Source: Deltaproteobacteria bacterium (GTDB lineage Bacteria; Desulfobacterota; Binatia; Binatales; Binataceae). From it: 44,018 bases of DNA. The notes under the pieces were generated by a model that made no database searches, was not told the origin of the DNA, and saw only the letters and a list, made by a program, of their open reading frames with translations. The stretch's first letter is position 1, and each line of letters opens with the position of its first letter. The stretch is from contig JAJZAI010000026.1 in assembly GCA_021799495.1 (NCBI GenBank), positions 1 to 44,018 on the forward strand, given 5' to 3'. The position numbers and the translations under genes are program-made. This document shows, piece by piece, positions 18,987 through 26,951 of this stretch.

Positions 18987-20102
18987 TTAATTCTTGCCGA
19001 TGGCTCCGGCGAACGCGCCCGCCGCCATCAGCGCCCCCGCGACTTCATCGACCGCGACTCCGCGCAGGCAATCGTAATGGCCATAACGGCAAGTGCGGGC
19101 GAGGCACGGGCTGCACTCCACGCGATGATACACGAAGCCGGCGCGCGGCCCGCGCGGCCCGGTACGATCGGGATTGGTCGAGCCGAAGATGCCGATCGCC
19201 GGGATGCCGAGCGCGGCCGCCAGATGCATCGCGCCGGAATCGTTGCCGGCGAATCCGCCGCACAGCGAGAGCAGCGCGATCAGCTCGCCGATTCCAGTCT
19301 CGCCCGCGGCGACAATCGCTCCGGGACGGCTGGCGATCGCGATCTTTTCGCACAGCCCGCGCTCGCCGGGCGCGCCCACCATCACGCATTCCGCGCCGAA
19401 GCGCTCGTGCAGCGTTTCGATAAGTCCGGTGAAGCGCACCGCCGGCCATTCCTTCGCGGGACCGTAGGCCGCCGCCGGCGCGAGCGCGATCAGCGGCGCC
19501 GCGGGCGTTAAACGCCGCTCCGCCAGCCACGCCCGCATCTTTTCTTCATGCGCGCGCGCGACTTCGAGCCTGGGAACCTCCGGCTCCGGCGGCGTCGCGA
19601 TTCCGAGCGTCGCGCGCACCATCCCGAGCCACCAGGCGCTCTGATGGCCGTTCATCGCGGCGGCGTCGGGCCGCGCGCCATGGGTCAGCATCCGGCCGCG
19701 CCCGTCGGCGGCAAACCCGGCGCGCCGCGGCACGCCCGCGAGGGTGGCCCATAGCGCCGACTCGAAACTGTTGGGAAACATCACCGCCAAATCGAATTTG
19801 CCGGCGCGGATTTTCCCGATCGCATGCAGCCGGTCGCGCACGCCCGGCCATCCCCGGCGGATCGTGTACGGCAGCACCTCGTCCACCCAGGTCATCCCGT
19901 CGAAAAAGCCGGCCAGCTCCCGCTTGACCATCACCGCCAGCTTCGCCAACGGAAAACCGGCGCGGATGGCGCGCAAGGCGGGCAGACTGATCACGAGATC
20001 GCCGAGCCAGTTGACCTCTCTGACCAGAATCCGGCCGGCGGCGCCGCGGATTCCGGCCGGGATGCGAGCGCCATGCGCCGCGGAAACATCTTCAACCATC
20101 AC
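18987..20102 (-). CDS. waaF: Heptosyltransferase II-like glycosyltransferase (GT9)
   Basis: This is a GT9-family enzyme predicted to add heptose to the LPS inner core at the cytoplasmic face of the inner membrane. It has 371 residues. The N-terminal Rossmann domain begins ILVREVNWLGDLVISLPALR, and VMFPNSFESAL matches the FPNSFRSAL motif of WaaF. The donor side carries APAAAYGPAKEWPAVRF (the usual GPAKRWP), GNDSGAMHLAAALGIPAIGIFG, and STNPDRTGPRG. C-terminal Cys residues (CSPCLARTCRYGHYDCL) are common in WaaF. Alternative GT9 members (WaaC, WaaQ) are less similar in the GPAKxWP and NSF motifs. An ATG one codon downstream is an equally possible start. It heads the waaF-lpxD-lipoprotein group. 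Confidence 0.85.
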   Translation of the reverse strand: MMVEDVSAAHGARIPAGIRGAAGRILVREVNWLGDLVISLPALRAIRAGFPLAKLAVMVKRELAGFFDGMTWVDEVLPYTIRRGWPGVRDRLHAIGKIRAGKFDLAVMFPNSFESALWATLAGVPRRAGFAADGRGRMLTHGARPDAAAMNGHQSAWWLGMVRATLGIATPPEPEVPRLEVARAHEEKMRAWLAERRLTPAAPLIALAPAAAYGPAKEWPAVRFTGLIETLHERFGAECVMVGAPGERGLCEKIAIASRPGAIVAAGETGIGELIALLSLCGGFAGNDSGAMHLAAALGIPAIGIFGSTNPDRTGPRGPRAGFVYHRVECSPCLARTCRYGHYDCLRGVAVDEVAGALMAAGAFAGAIGKN

Positions 20103-20230
20103 TTGAGATTCGACGTTCGCACCGCAGCTCGAACGTCACGCGGCGCTATTCGCCGCGCCATTCCGATCCAGTAAATTGAATCAACCCGGCAGGCGCAAGA
20201 CGCCCGGCCGGACCTTGGCGCCCCGCATCG

Positions 20231-20812
20231 ATGACTGAAACGCCGGCACAATCGCCCATTCCCGCGCGCCCGCGCGGCGGGATGCTCAGCGCGGGAAGCG
20301 GCGGATGGTACGCGCTGCTCGCGGCGGCCTTTCTCACCTGCTCGTTCAATCCGGTCGCCGCGATCGCGCTTTCGACGGGGTCGATTACGCCGCACGAGGT
20401 CTATACCACCGCACGCGGCGGGATGCTGACCGGAGCGTCGTTCCTGCTCGGCGCGATCGGCCTTGCGATCGCGGAATGGATCGCGTGGCGGGAACGGAAC
20501 CGGCGCGCGCTCGAAATTTCCAGCATGTTGACCTGCGGCGCGAGCCTGATCGCGTTCAGCGTCGGGATGGCGGTGTTGGGCCGGATGATGTTTCCGATCG
20601 GGATTCTGTTCGTGGCGATCGGCGGCTTCGGTCTCTGGACCACGCGGACGATTCCGGATATCGCCGAGCTGCCGGGCGCGCACGCGCCGCCGCCGAAACC
20701 GGCCGCACGGCCCGCCAATCCGCCGCCGAAAGCGGGAGCGGGAGGCGGCCGACGCAAACGCCGCCACAAAAAACGCGGGAGCGCATCCACGTCCGGCCGA
20801 TCAAAACATTGA
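20231..20812 (+). CDS. Small multi-pass membrane protein with basic tail, function unknown
   Basis: The protein has 193 residues and I recognise no family. It shows a short polar N-terminus, then hydrophobic segments at about 27-47 (YALLAAAFLTCSFNPVAAIAL), 63-85 (GGMLTGASFLLGAIGLAIAEW), 97-112 and 117-135 (FPIGILFVAIGGFGLW). A Pro/Ala linker follows, and then an extremely basic tail (GGGRRKRRHKKRGSA). The tail would lie in the cytoplasm by the positive-inside rule and could touch nucleic acid or lipid head groups. The gene is divergent from the heptosyltransferase gene (128 nt gap) and is followed directly by the REP pair. Codon use is like that of its neighbours. Confidence 0.6.
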   Translation: MTETPAQSPIPARPRGGMLSAGSGGWYALLAAAFLTCSFNPVAAIALSTGSITPHEVYTTARGGMLTGASFLLGAIGLAIAEWIAWRERNRRALEISSMLTCGASLIAFSVGMAVLGRMMFPIGILFVAIGGFGLWTTRTIPDIAELPGAHAPPPKPAARPANPPPKAGAGGGRRKRRHKKRGSASTSGRSKH

Positions 20813-20836
20813 ACGCGCTCCGTGGCGAACCCGCAG

Positions 20837-20919
20837 GTCATGCGCGGGCGCGACCCGCGAATCCATGCCTGGGCGACGACGCTATCGTTATGGATGCCCG
20901 GGTCAAGCCCGGGCATGAC
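20837..20919. repeat. Inverted pair of REP-like palindromes (BIME-like)
   Basis: Two 30-nt units lie head to head, separated by 23 nt. Unit A is 20837-20866 and unit B, in inverted orientation, is 20890-20919. The reverse complement of unit B begins GTCATGCCCGGGCTTGACCC and ends GGGCATCCAT; unit A has the same ends with a changed middle. Each unit is itself palindromic (GCCCGGG around a short centre). Read through in one frame, unit B gives MPGLDPGIH, a peptide string known from dispersed palindromic repeats mistakenly called as genes in many proteobacteria. A third copy is at 23417-23446. Confidence 0.8.
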
Positions 20920-21016
20920 TAATAAGAGCGCCTCGGTATGACGGATGAGAGCGCCCGCGAGCGCGGCGCTTGCGCTTTATTACGAGCGCCACAGCACGTC
21001 GGCGCGCGGCGATGGT

Positions 21017-21187
21017 TCAGCCGGCGGAGCGACGCCGCAGGTCGTCGCGCACTTCGGCAAGCCGCGCCTCCAGCGCGCGCATCCGCTCGTCGAGTTTCGC
21101 CTGCCGGCGCTGGATGAAAATCACGTACAGAAAAATCACGCCGAAGATGATCGCGTAGGCCGCGCCGAGATAGCCAAGATTGTCCAT
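21017..21187 (-). CDS. ccmD: Haem exporter subunit CcmD-like
   Basis: This is a 56-residue single-pass membrane protein with the CcmD pattern. A short N-terminus (MDNLGYLGAAYAI) leads to one hydrophobic helix (about 11-25), then a basic QRRQAKLDERMRALEARLAE helix on the cytoplasmic side. CcmD is poorly conserved, so position carries much of the evidence. Its ATG overlaps the ccmC stop by one base (TGATG) and it ends the ccm operon. CcmD helps release the haem-loaded CcmE from the CcmABC complex. Confidence 0.8.
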   Translation of the reverse strand: MDNLGYLGAAYAIIFGVIFLYVIFIQRRQAKLDERMRALEARLAEVRDDLRRRSAG

Positions 21188-21894
21188 CACAGGTCTCCCG
21201 CCGCAGCCTCGGCCAGATTGAGTTCGCGCTCGAGCGCGGCGAGCCGCGAGCGCGTGCGCAGGCTCGCGAAACGAATCAGCAGCAGCCATGCGAAGAGCGC
21301 GGTGAAGGCGGCGAGCGCGACCAGCAGCGTCGCGACCATCCGCGGATCGGTCAGCCCGTGCTCTCCCTGCTTGGTGATCAGCACGGCGGGATGGATCGTC
21401 CGCCAGAGCCGGACCGAAACGACAATCACCGGCACGTCGGCCGCCGCGACGATTCCGATCACCGCGGCGAAACGCGCGACCTGCGGCGAATCGCCGGCCA
21501 TCGCGCGCAGCATCAGGTAGCCGCCGTACAGCAGCCACAGGATCAGCGTCGTGGTGAGGCGCGAATCCCACGTCCACCAGACGCCCCAGATCGGACGCGC
21601 CCAGATCGAGCCGGTGACCAGCACCAGCGTGCAGAAGACCATCCCGATTTCGGCGCAGGCGTAGCCGAGGTCGTCCCAAATCTGGCCTCCCAGCCAGAGG
21701 TAAAAGATTCCCGAAATCGCAACGATTCCGAAGGCGGCGAAGGCGACCCACGCGCAGGGCACGTGGAAATAGAAGATCCGCTGCACGATGCCCTGCTCCG
21801 CCTCGGTCGGCACGAAGACGAAGGTCATGTAAATCGCGGCGAACATCAGCAGGCCGGTCAGGGCGGCGAGCGTGCGCGTGAACGTGTTGGCCAT
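21187..21894 (-). CDS. ccmC: Haem exporter membrane protein CcmC
   Basis: CcmC presents haem to the chaperone CcmE at the periplasmic face of the inner membrane. It has 235 residues and six predicted membrane helices. The tryptophan-rich haem motif is WGVWWTWD (103-110), within SIWARPIWGVWWTWDSRLTT. Conserved His ligands are expected in FYFHVPCAW (H44) and LWRTIHPAV. Length and motif layout fit CcmC rather than the longer CcmF. It lies 9 nt after ccmB and overlaps ccmD by one base. Confidence 0.95.
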   Translation of the reverse strand: MANTFTRTLAALTGLLMFAAIYMTFVFVPTEAEQGIVQRIFYFHVPCAWVAFAAFGIVAISGIFYLWLGGQIWDDLGYACAEIGMVFCTLVLVTGSIWARPIWGVWWTWDSRLTTTLILWLLYGGYLMLRAMAGDSPQVARFAAVIGIVAAADVPVIVVSVRLWRTIHPAVLITKQGEHGLTDPRMVATLLVALAAFTALFAWLLLIRFASLRTRSRLAALERELNLAEAAAGDL

Positions 21895-21903
21895 CGGCGG
21901 CGA

Positions 21904-22578
21904 TCAATCCTCATCCAGCAGATGTTCGAACAGGATAAAGCCGGCGGCGACGAAGAGCACGTCGAACGCGATCATTATACGCAGCCACTGGCCCATCGCG
22001 CTCCATGGCGCGCCGCCCAGCGCCGCGGCGCTGGCTTTGACCCCGGCGATCAGCGCGGGCACATACATCGGCACCGCCAGCAGCGGCATCAGCAGGTCGC
22101 CCGCATGCACGCGGCCGGAAATCGCCGCCAGCAGCGTGGCCAGCGCGGCGAAGCCGATCAGGCCAAGCGCGAGCGCGGGAAGCATCCGGGCCAGCCGCAA
22201 ATCGAAATCCAGATTGAAAAACAGCACCAGCATCAGGACCACCGCCGCCTCGGCGACGATCATGAAGATCGACGCGGCCGCGAGCTTGGCCAAAAAGAGC
22301 GCGCCGCGATCGAGCGGACTCAGGTAGAGCGCGCGGATACATCCGTTGTCGCGCTCCGCGAGCACGGTGCGCGCCGCGCCCGCCATCCCGGCGAAAATCA
22401 TCGCGACCCAGAGCGCGCCCGCGGCGATCGGCGCGTCGGCGGCGCCGCCCGCCGGATCCAGCGCGAAGACCATCACGATCAGGATCAGGATCGACAGCGC
22501 GACCAGCGCGAGCGTGCTTTCGCCGCCGCGCAGTTCGAGCGTGAGGTCTTTGCGCAATACGGCGGCGAAACCGGCCAT
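21904..22578 (-). CDS. ccmB: Haem exporter membrane protein CcmB
   Basis: CcmB is the permease partner of the ATPase CcmA. The ATG at 22578 gives 224 residues beginning MAGFAAVLRKDLTLELRGG, a typical CcmB N-terminus. The frame extends upstream through the end of ccmA but those residues are not CcmB-like. Six hydrophobic segments follow, with the family stretch RTVLAERDNGCIRALYLSPLD between helices 2 and 3. In the Ccm system ATP hydrolysis by CcmA, with CcmB, frees holo-CcmE from CcmC. It starts 7 nt after the ccmA stop. Confidence 0.93.
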   Translation of the reverse strand: MAGFAAVLRKDLTLELRGGESTLALVALSILILIVMVFALDPAGGAADAPIAAGALWVAMIFAGMAGAARTVLAERDNGCIRALYLSPLDRGALFLAKLAAASIFMIVAEAAVVLMLVLFFNLDFDLRLARMLPALALGLIGFAALATLLAAISGRVHAGDLLMPLLAVPMYVPALIAGVKASAAALGGAPWSAMGQWLRIMIAFDVLFVAAGFILFEHLLDED

Positions 22579-22585
22579 CGGCGGA

Positions 22586-23299
22586 TCAGCGCGCTCCGGC
22601 GCCAGGATGCGCAGGAAAATAATCGGCGCGATCGGCCGCGCGCGCATCGGCGGGCGCGCCGAGCAGCCGGCCGCGCACGAGTTCGCGCGCCGCGCAGCGG
22701 ACCGCATCGAGATCGAACGCGCGATGGGCCGTGAGCGCGACGGCGCAGCCGCGAGCGAGCGCCTCGCGAATCAAGGTTGCGGCGAGTTCGGCGCCGTCGG
22801 GATCGAGCGCGGCGAACGGCTCGTCCATCAGCAGCGCGTCCGGGCGATGAATCAGCGCGCGGGCGAGCGCGAGCCGCTGCTCCATCCCGCGCGAAAAGGC
22901 GCGCACCCGCTCGGCGGCGAAGCGCGCAAGGCCGACACGTTCAAGCCAGCGTCCGATTTCGCCTGCGGAATCGGCGACGCGGTAGACCGCGCAATAGAAC
23001 TCAAGATTCTCGCGCGCGGTCAGGTTCGGATAGAGGTAACTCTGATGCGTCAGCATCCCCAGGCGCCGGCGAGCCGCGGCTTCGAGCCTGCGGCTGGGCG
23101 CGCCGAAGAGCCGGGCCTCGCCGTCGTTCGGCGCGCCGAGTCCGGCGAGCAGGCGCAGCAGCGTGGATTTTCCGGCGCCGTTGCGCCCGATAATCATCAA
23201 CGCGCAGCCAGGGGCGATCGCCAGATCGATTCCGCGCAGGACGGGAGTCGCGCCGAAGCTCTTGAACAGCCCGCGCGCCTCGATCGCCGGCGCGTCCAT
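22586..23299 (-). CDS. ccmA: Haem exporter ATP-binding protein CcmA
   Basis: This is an ABC ATPase of the cytochrome c maturation system. The ATG at 23299 (MDAPAIEARGLFKSFG) overlaps the stop of the upstream gene by one base (TGATG). The upstream in-frame extension to 23398 is Arg-rich and unlike CcmA, so it is discarded. The product has 237 residues. Walker A is GRNGAGKST, the Q-loop region is LTHQSYLYPNLTARENL, the signature is FSRGMEQRLALARA and Walker B is ALLMDEPFAALD, followed by H-loop LTAHR. Compactness and context set it apart from general ABC ATPases. Confidence 0.93.
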   Translation of the reverse strand: MDAPAIEARGLFKSFGATPVLRGIDLAIAPGCALMIIGRNGAGKSTLLRLLAGLGAPNDGEARLFGAPSRRLEAAARRRLGMLTHQSYLYPNLTARENLEFYCAVYRVADSAGEIGRWLERVGLARFAAERVRAFSRGMEQRLALARALIHRPDALLMDEPFAALDPDGAELAATLIREALARGCAVALTAHRAFDLDAVRCAARELVRGRLLGAPADARAADRADYFPAHPGAGAR

Positions 23300-23820
23300 C
23301 ACGATTCCGTCGCGCGCCCGGCGGCGGGATTCACAGCGACGCCGCACGCGGGGCAGGCGCGAGCGTCGCCGTCGAAACGGCCGCCGCATTGCGGACAAAA
23401 GCGCGCGCCATCCGTGCGCTGGATGCCCCGATCAAGCCCTGGCATGACGGCGGCAGTTCCGTTCTCTGCGGATGGCGCAAGTTGAGCGCCGCCGGGTCCG
23501 GGCGTGACGGGCGCGGCGCCGTTGGCGGATGGCGGCGCGGCGAGCCGATCGAGCGCGGCCATCGCCGCCAGCGCGCGCTCTTCAAGCGTGCGTTTCAACG
23601 CGGCGTAATCGCCCTCGTCGAGCTTGTCCATCTCGTGATCGAATTCGAGCTCGCGCAGTCCCTGCACGGCGAGGGCGCGCTGATGCTCCAGCCGTTCGCG
23701 TTCGGGCGCGGCGGAACGGCGGCGGGGACGCACCCCTTCAATCAAGGGCGCGGCGACGAAGAGCGCGGCTGCGGCGACGATCAAAATCGCGGCAAGATAG
23801 ATCGCGGTGTTGAGCGCCAC
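23299..23820 (-). CDS. CcmI-like membrane protein with C-terminal zinc ribbon
   Basis: This 173-residue protein has an N-terminal membrane helix (about 5-25, AIYLAAILIVAAAALFVAAP). A charged helix follows (RERLEHQRALAVQGLRELEFDHEMDKLDEGDY), matching the N-terminal part of CcmI/CycH, which guides apocytochromes to the haem ligase. The TPR domain of classical CcmI is absent. In its place is a linker and a zinc ribbon (CPQCGGRFDGDARACPACGV). The linker encodes AAVMPGLDRGIQ, which comes from a REP-like palindrome lying inside the gene (23417-23446). The gene sits between ccmH and ccmA with 3-nt and 1-nt junctions, so it belongs to the operon. A role in apocytochrome handling is inferred from position and the N-terminus only. 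Confidence 0.72.
   Translation of the reverse strand: MALNTAIYLAAILIVAAAALFVAAPLIEGVRPRRRSAAPERERLEHQRALAVQGLRELEFDHEMDKLDEGDYAALKRTLEERALAAMAALDRLAAPPSANGAAPVTPGPGGAQLAPSAENGTAAVMPGLDRGIQRTDGARFCPQCGGRFDGDARACPACGVAVNPAAGRATES
23417..23446. repeat. REP-like palindrome inside the CcmI-like coding sequence
   Basis: This 30-nt stretch matches unit B of the REP pair at 20890-20919 at 26 of 30 positions, including the GCCC-TCAAGCCC core and GGCATGAC end. It lies in the linker between the helix domain and the zinc ribbon of the CcmI-like protein and keeps the frame, encoding VMPGLDRGIQ. The part encoding VTPGPGGAQ, about 50 nt away, may be a second, more decayed copy. Confidence 0.7.
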
Positions 23821-23823
23821 CGG

Positions 23824-24330
23824 TCAAAAATCCTCGCGCAAGTCGCGTTCGAGCCGCCGCCGCATCTCGTCATCGCCGGCGCTCCGCGCGGCATTGGACT
23901 CAGGCGCGGGCGCCGGAATTTCCGGATGGGCGCGCCAGCGGCCGATCGCGACGGCGACGAAAATTCCGCCGCCGAGCAGCGCCGCGAACGGCATCACCCA
24001 CGCCAGCAGATTGAAGCCCGTGGTGGTCGGAGCGGAAAGAATTTTTTCGCCGTACTTGCGGCGGAAAAATGCGATTACCTGCGGGCCGCTCATCCCGCGA
24101 TGGAGCATCGCTTCGATTTGCTCGCGCGCCGGCACGGAAAATTCGCAATTCGGATGGTTGCAGTTCGCGACCGTCAGGCCGCATCCACACTGGCAGGTCA
24201 AACCCTCTTCGACCTCCTGCGCGGTGACGGTAGAGGCGGCGCGGACGGCGATCGGAACTATCAACGCGAGCGCCAGCGCGGCGAGCAGAACCGCGCGCGC
24301 AAGCCGCCGGCCGGAATTCGGCCGCGCCAC
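23824..24330 (-). CDS. ccmH: Cytochrome c maturation protein CcmH (variant Cys motif)
   Basis: CcmH is a membrane-anchored periplasmic thiol protein that keeps apocytochrome Cys residues reduced for haem attachment. It has 168 residues, with a signal or anchor helix (about 11-31), the periplasmic thiol domain, then a second membrane helix (about 105-128) and a charged tail. The classical LRCxxCQ motif is replaced by LTCQCGCGLTVANCNHPNCEFS, with C46, C48, C50, C57 and C62. Similar CxCGC variants occur in CcmH homologues of several non-model phyla. Downstream residues (EQIEAMLHRGMSGPQVIAFF, then RKYGEKILSAP) are typical of CcmH. It starts 2 nt after ccmF. Confidence 0.88.
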   Translation of the reverse strand: MARPNSGRRLARAVLLAALALALIVPIAVRAASTVTAQEVEEGLTCQCGCGLTVANCNHPNCEFSVPAREQIEAMLHRGMSGPQVIAFFRRKYGEKILSAPTTTGFNLLAWVMPFAALLGGGIFVAVAIGRWRAHPEIPAPAPESNAARSAGDDEMRRRLERDLREDF

Positions 24331-24332
24331 GA

Positions 24333-26348
24333 TCAGGCGCGCCTCCGGAGCGGTTCGTCAACCGCCGGCGTTTCGGCGGCGGCGCGGAGCGACGCGGCGA
24401 TCGCGGCGCGTTCGCGAACGTTCGGCCACATCGCGATCACCGTGCCGAACGCCATCACCAGCCCGCCCGCCCAGAGCCAGAAGACCAGCGGCGTAAGGAA
24501 AATCTGAAAGGTGACGAGGCCGGTCTGATCGTCCATGCCCGCGAGCACGACGTAGAGGTCGGCCGCGGGAGTGGAGCGAATCGCGACGGCGGTCGCGGGC
24601 TGCTGGTTGCGTTTGAAGAAGAGCTTGGCCGGCAACATCATCGCGATCGGCTTGCCGTCACGGCGGACTTCGATACGCGCGCGCGAGGTTTCGACATGCG
24701 GCGTCTCGGTGGTTTCGATGCCGAGATACTGGAGGCTGTAAGGGCCGACCTGGAACAATTCGCCCTCGTGCACGCTCTTTTTGATTTCGGTGCGGAAGAA
24801 CGAGGATGCGACGATGCCGACGAAGGCCATCACCACCCCAACGTGGATGATGTAGCCGCCGTAGCGGCGATTGTTCTTCGCGACCAGGTTGACCAGCGCG
24901 GCCGGAGCGGAGTCGTGCACCAGATGGCGCCGCGCGCTGACGCCGCGGCGGAATTCGACGACGATCGTGCCGAGCACGAACGCGCCCAGCGACAGCGCGG
25001 CCAGCACGTACCATTGGCGCAACCCGGCGACGAATGCGCAAGCGCCGGTGACAAGGCCGAAAATCGCGGGCGAGGCGAAGGTTCTGGCGAGGCTGTCGAG
25101 CGACGAGCGGCGCCACGCGATCAGCGGTCCGAAACCCATCAGGAAGATCAGGCCGAGCGCCAGCGGCGCGTTCACCTTGTCGAAAAACGGCGGGCCGACG
25201 GTAATCTTGACGCCGCGCACAGCCTCCGACAGGACCGGGAACAGCGTGCCCCAGAAAACCGCGAATGCGATTCCAACCAGAATCAGGTTGTTGAAGAGGA
25301 ACGCCGCCTCGCGCGAGAGATACGACTCGAATTCCGCCGGCGAACGCAATTTCGGCAACCGCCAAATCAGCAGCGCGGCGTAGGCCGCTACGACGACGAT
25401 CAGAAAGGTAAGGAAATAAGGGCCAAGGCCGGATTGCGTGAAGGAATGGACCGAGGAAATTACGCCGCTGCGCGTGATAAAAGTGCCGAACAGCGTCAGC
25501 CCGAAAGCCATCCCGATCAGCGCAAGGTTCCATACTTTGAGCATGTCCTTGCGTTCCTGAATCATCACTGAATGCAGATAGGCGGTCATCACCAGCCACG
25601 GCATGAAGGCGGCGTTTTCGACCGGGTCCCACGCCCAGTAGCCGCCCCATCCGAGGACTTCATAGGCCCATCGCGCGCCGAAAAGATTGCCGAGCGTCAG
25701 GAAGAACCACGAGAAAATCGCCCAGCGGCGGGTCGAGCGGATCCATGAATCGTCGAGCCGGCCGGTGATCAGCGCGCCGGTGGCGAAGGCGAACGGCACG
25801 CTCGCGCTGACGTAGCCGGTGTAAAGGGACGGCGGATGGATCGCCATCCAGTAATTTTGCAGCAGCGGATTGAGGTCTTGGCCGTCGCGCGCGACCGCGG
25901 CCAGCATGTCGAACGGGCGCGTGACGAAATTCAGCATCCCGAGGAAAAAAATGGCGACGGCGGCGAGCGTCGCGAGCGCGTATGGCGCAATCTCGGGATT
26001 GCGCCGGCGGTTCTGAAACGCGGCGATCGCCGTGAAGAGCGAGAGCAGCCACGTCCAGAGCAATAACGAACCTTGCTGGCCGCCCCATAGCGCGGTGATT
26101 TTGTAAAAGGTCGGCAGCGAGTAGCTGGTGTAGGAGGCGACGTATTCAAGCGAGAAGTCGCTGCGCAGCAAGGAAACCGAGAGCGCGGCGACGGCGGCCG
26201 TGACCATCGCGCAATACGCCCAAACCGCATGGCGGGCGCTGGCGAGCAGCGTCGGAATCGAGCGGCGCGCGCCAACGACATTGGCGACAATCGAATAAGC
26301 GGCGAGAATCAGCGCGAGCGCCAGCGCGAGTTGACCAATCAACGGCAT
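24333..26348 (-). CDS. ccmF: Cytochrome c haem lyase CcmF
   Basis: CcmF is the large inner-membrane protein that joins haem from CcmE to the CxxCH motifs of apocytochromes. It has 671 residues and about 14-15 membrane helices. The tryptophan-rich motif is GWGGYWAWDPVENAAFMPWL (233-252). Conserved His sites include IHPPSLYTGY (H171) and the SVHSFTQSGLGPYFL region. The C-terminal periplasmic portion is present (HVGVVMAFVGIVASS, then EGELFQVGPYSLQYLG). It starts 16 nt after ccmE and precedes ccmH by 2 nt. Confidence 0.96.
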   Translation of the reverse strand: MPLIGQLALALALILAAYSIVANVVGARRSIPTLLASARHAVWAYCAMVTAAVAALSVSLLRSDFSLEYVASYTSYSLPTFYKITALWGGQQGSLLLWTWLLSLFTAIAAFQNRRRNPEIAPYALATLAAVAIFFLGMLNFVTRPFDMLAAVARDGQDLNPLLQNYWMAIHPPSLYTGYVSASVPFAFATGALITGRLDDSWIRSTRRWAIFSWFFLTLGNLFGARWAYEVLGWGGYWAWDPVENAAFMPWLVMTAYLHSVMIQERKDMLKVWNLALIGMAFGLTLFGTFITRSGVISSVHSFTQSGLGPYFLTFLIVVVAAYAALLIWRLPKLRSPAEFESYLSREAAFLFNNLILVGIAFAVFWGTLFPVLSEAVRGVKITVGPPFFDKVNAPLALGLIFLMGFGPLIAWRRSSLDSLARTFASPAIFGLVTGACAFVAGLRQWYVLAALSLGAFVLGTIVVEFRRGVSARRHLVHDSAPAALVNLVAKNNRRYGGYIIHVGVVMAFVGIVASSFFRTEIKKSVHEGELFQVGPYSLQYLGIETTETPHVETSRARIEVRRDGKPIAMMLPAKLFFKRNQQPATAVAIRSTPAADLYVVLAGMDDQTGLVTFQIFLTPLVFWLWAGGLVMAFGTVIAMWPNVRERAAIAASLRAAAETPAVDEPLRRRA

Positions 26349-26364
26349 CGCAAACCCACTATGA

Positions 26365-26826
26365 TTATTGCGCCGCGCCGGGCTGCTTGGGCGCGTACTT
26401 CGACGGACAACTGGTCAGCACCTGCCGCGCCTCGATCACGCCGTCCCGGTCAAGGCGGCCTTCGACGATAACGTCGCGGCCGGGGGCGAACATGTCGGGC
26501 TTGGGTTGGCCGTGGCAAATCACGTGAAAGACGGCGGCGCCCGCGGTAATCGCGACCGGGCGGAGGCCGGCCGCACCGGCGTCTTGCGCGGGCGGCTGGG
26601 CGATTCCGAAAGCGAGCGTGAGCGTCGCGGGATTCCACGAAATCGTGCCGGGCACGACGCGGCCGGCGACCCGCAGCATCTGGCCGTCAAGCGCGGTCTG
26701 TCGCGCCTTTACTTCGCCGACGGTCAGGTAATACTCGGCGGTGTTGCGCACCGCGGTCACGATTAGATATGCGATCGCCGCGACCATCAGGCCGGCGCCA
26801 ATCGCAAAACGGAGCTTTTTCGGCAT
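26365..26826 (-). CDS. ccmE: Haem chaperone CcmE, Cys-x3-Tyr variant
   Basis: CcmE carries haem across the periplasm from CcmABCD to CcmF. It has 153 residues, with an N-terminal membrane anchor (about 7-25) and an OB-fold beta-barrel (about 35-135: EYYLTVGEVKARQ, GQMLRVAGRVVPG, VICHGQPKPDMFAPGRDVIV). In the classical protein haem binds covalently to a His in a HxxxY motif. Here the equivalent place is LTSCPSKYAPK, giving C140-x3-Y144. Such CxxxY CcmE proteins are known from Desulfovibrio-type bacteria and archaea, where they go with altered Ccm sets. It is the first gene of the ccm operon here. Confidence 0.93.
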   Translation of the reverse strand: MPKKLRFAIGAGLMVAAIAYLIVTAVRNTAEYYLTVGEVKARQTALDGQMLRVAGRVVPGTISWNPATLTLAFGIAQPPAQDAGAAGLRPVAITAGAAVFHVICHGQPKPDMFAPGRDVIVEGRLDRDGVIEARQVLTSCPSKYAPKQPGAAQ

Positions 26827-26951
26827 AGCGGCTTTACCGGGCGTCCGGCGCGTCCCAAGACGGGCGACAGCGGATCATTCCATTCTTGCCAGCCTGAGCA
26901 CGGTTCGGCAAGGGACGCCTTCGGCAACTCCAGGGTGCCGGCCAGCGCAGG

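Noticed and set aside
20401-20916. Minus-strand frame beginning MPGLDPGIHNDS
   Set aside because: Its start is the translated REP palindrome and the rest is antisense to the membrane-protein gene.
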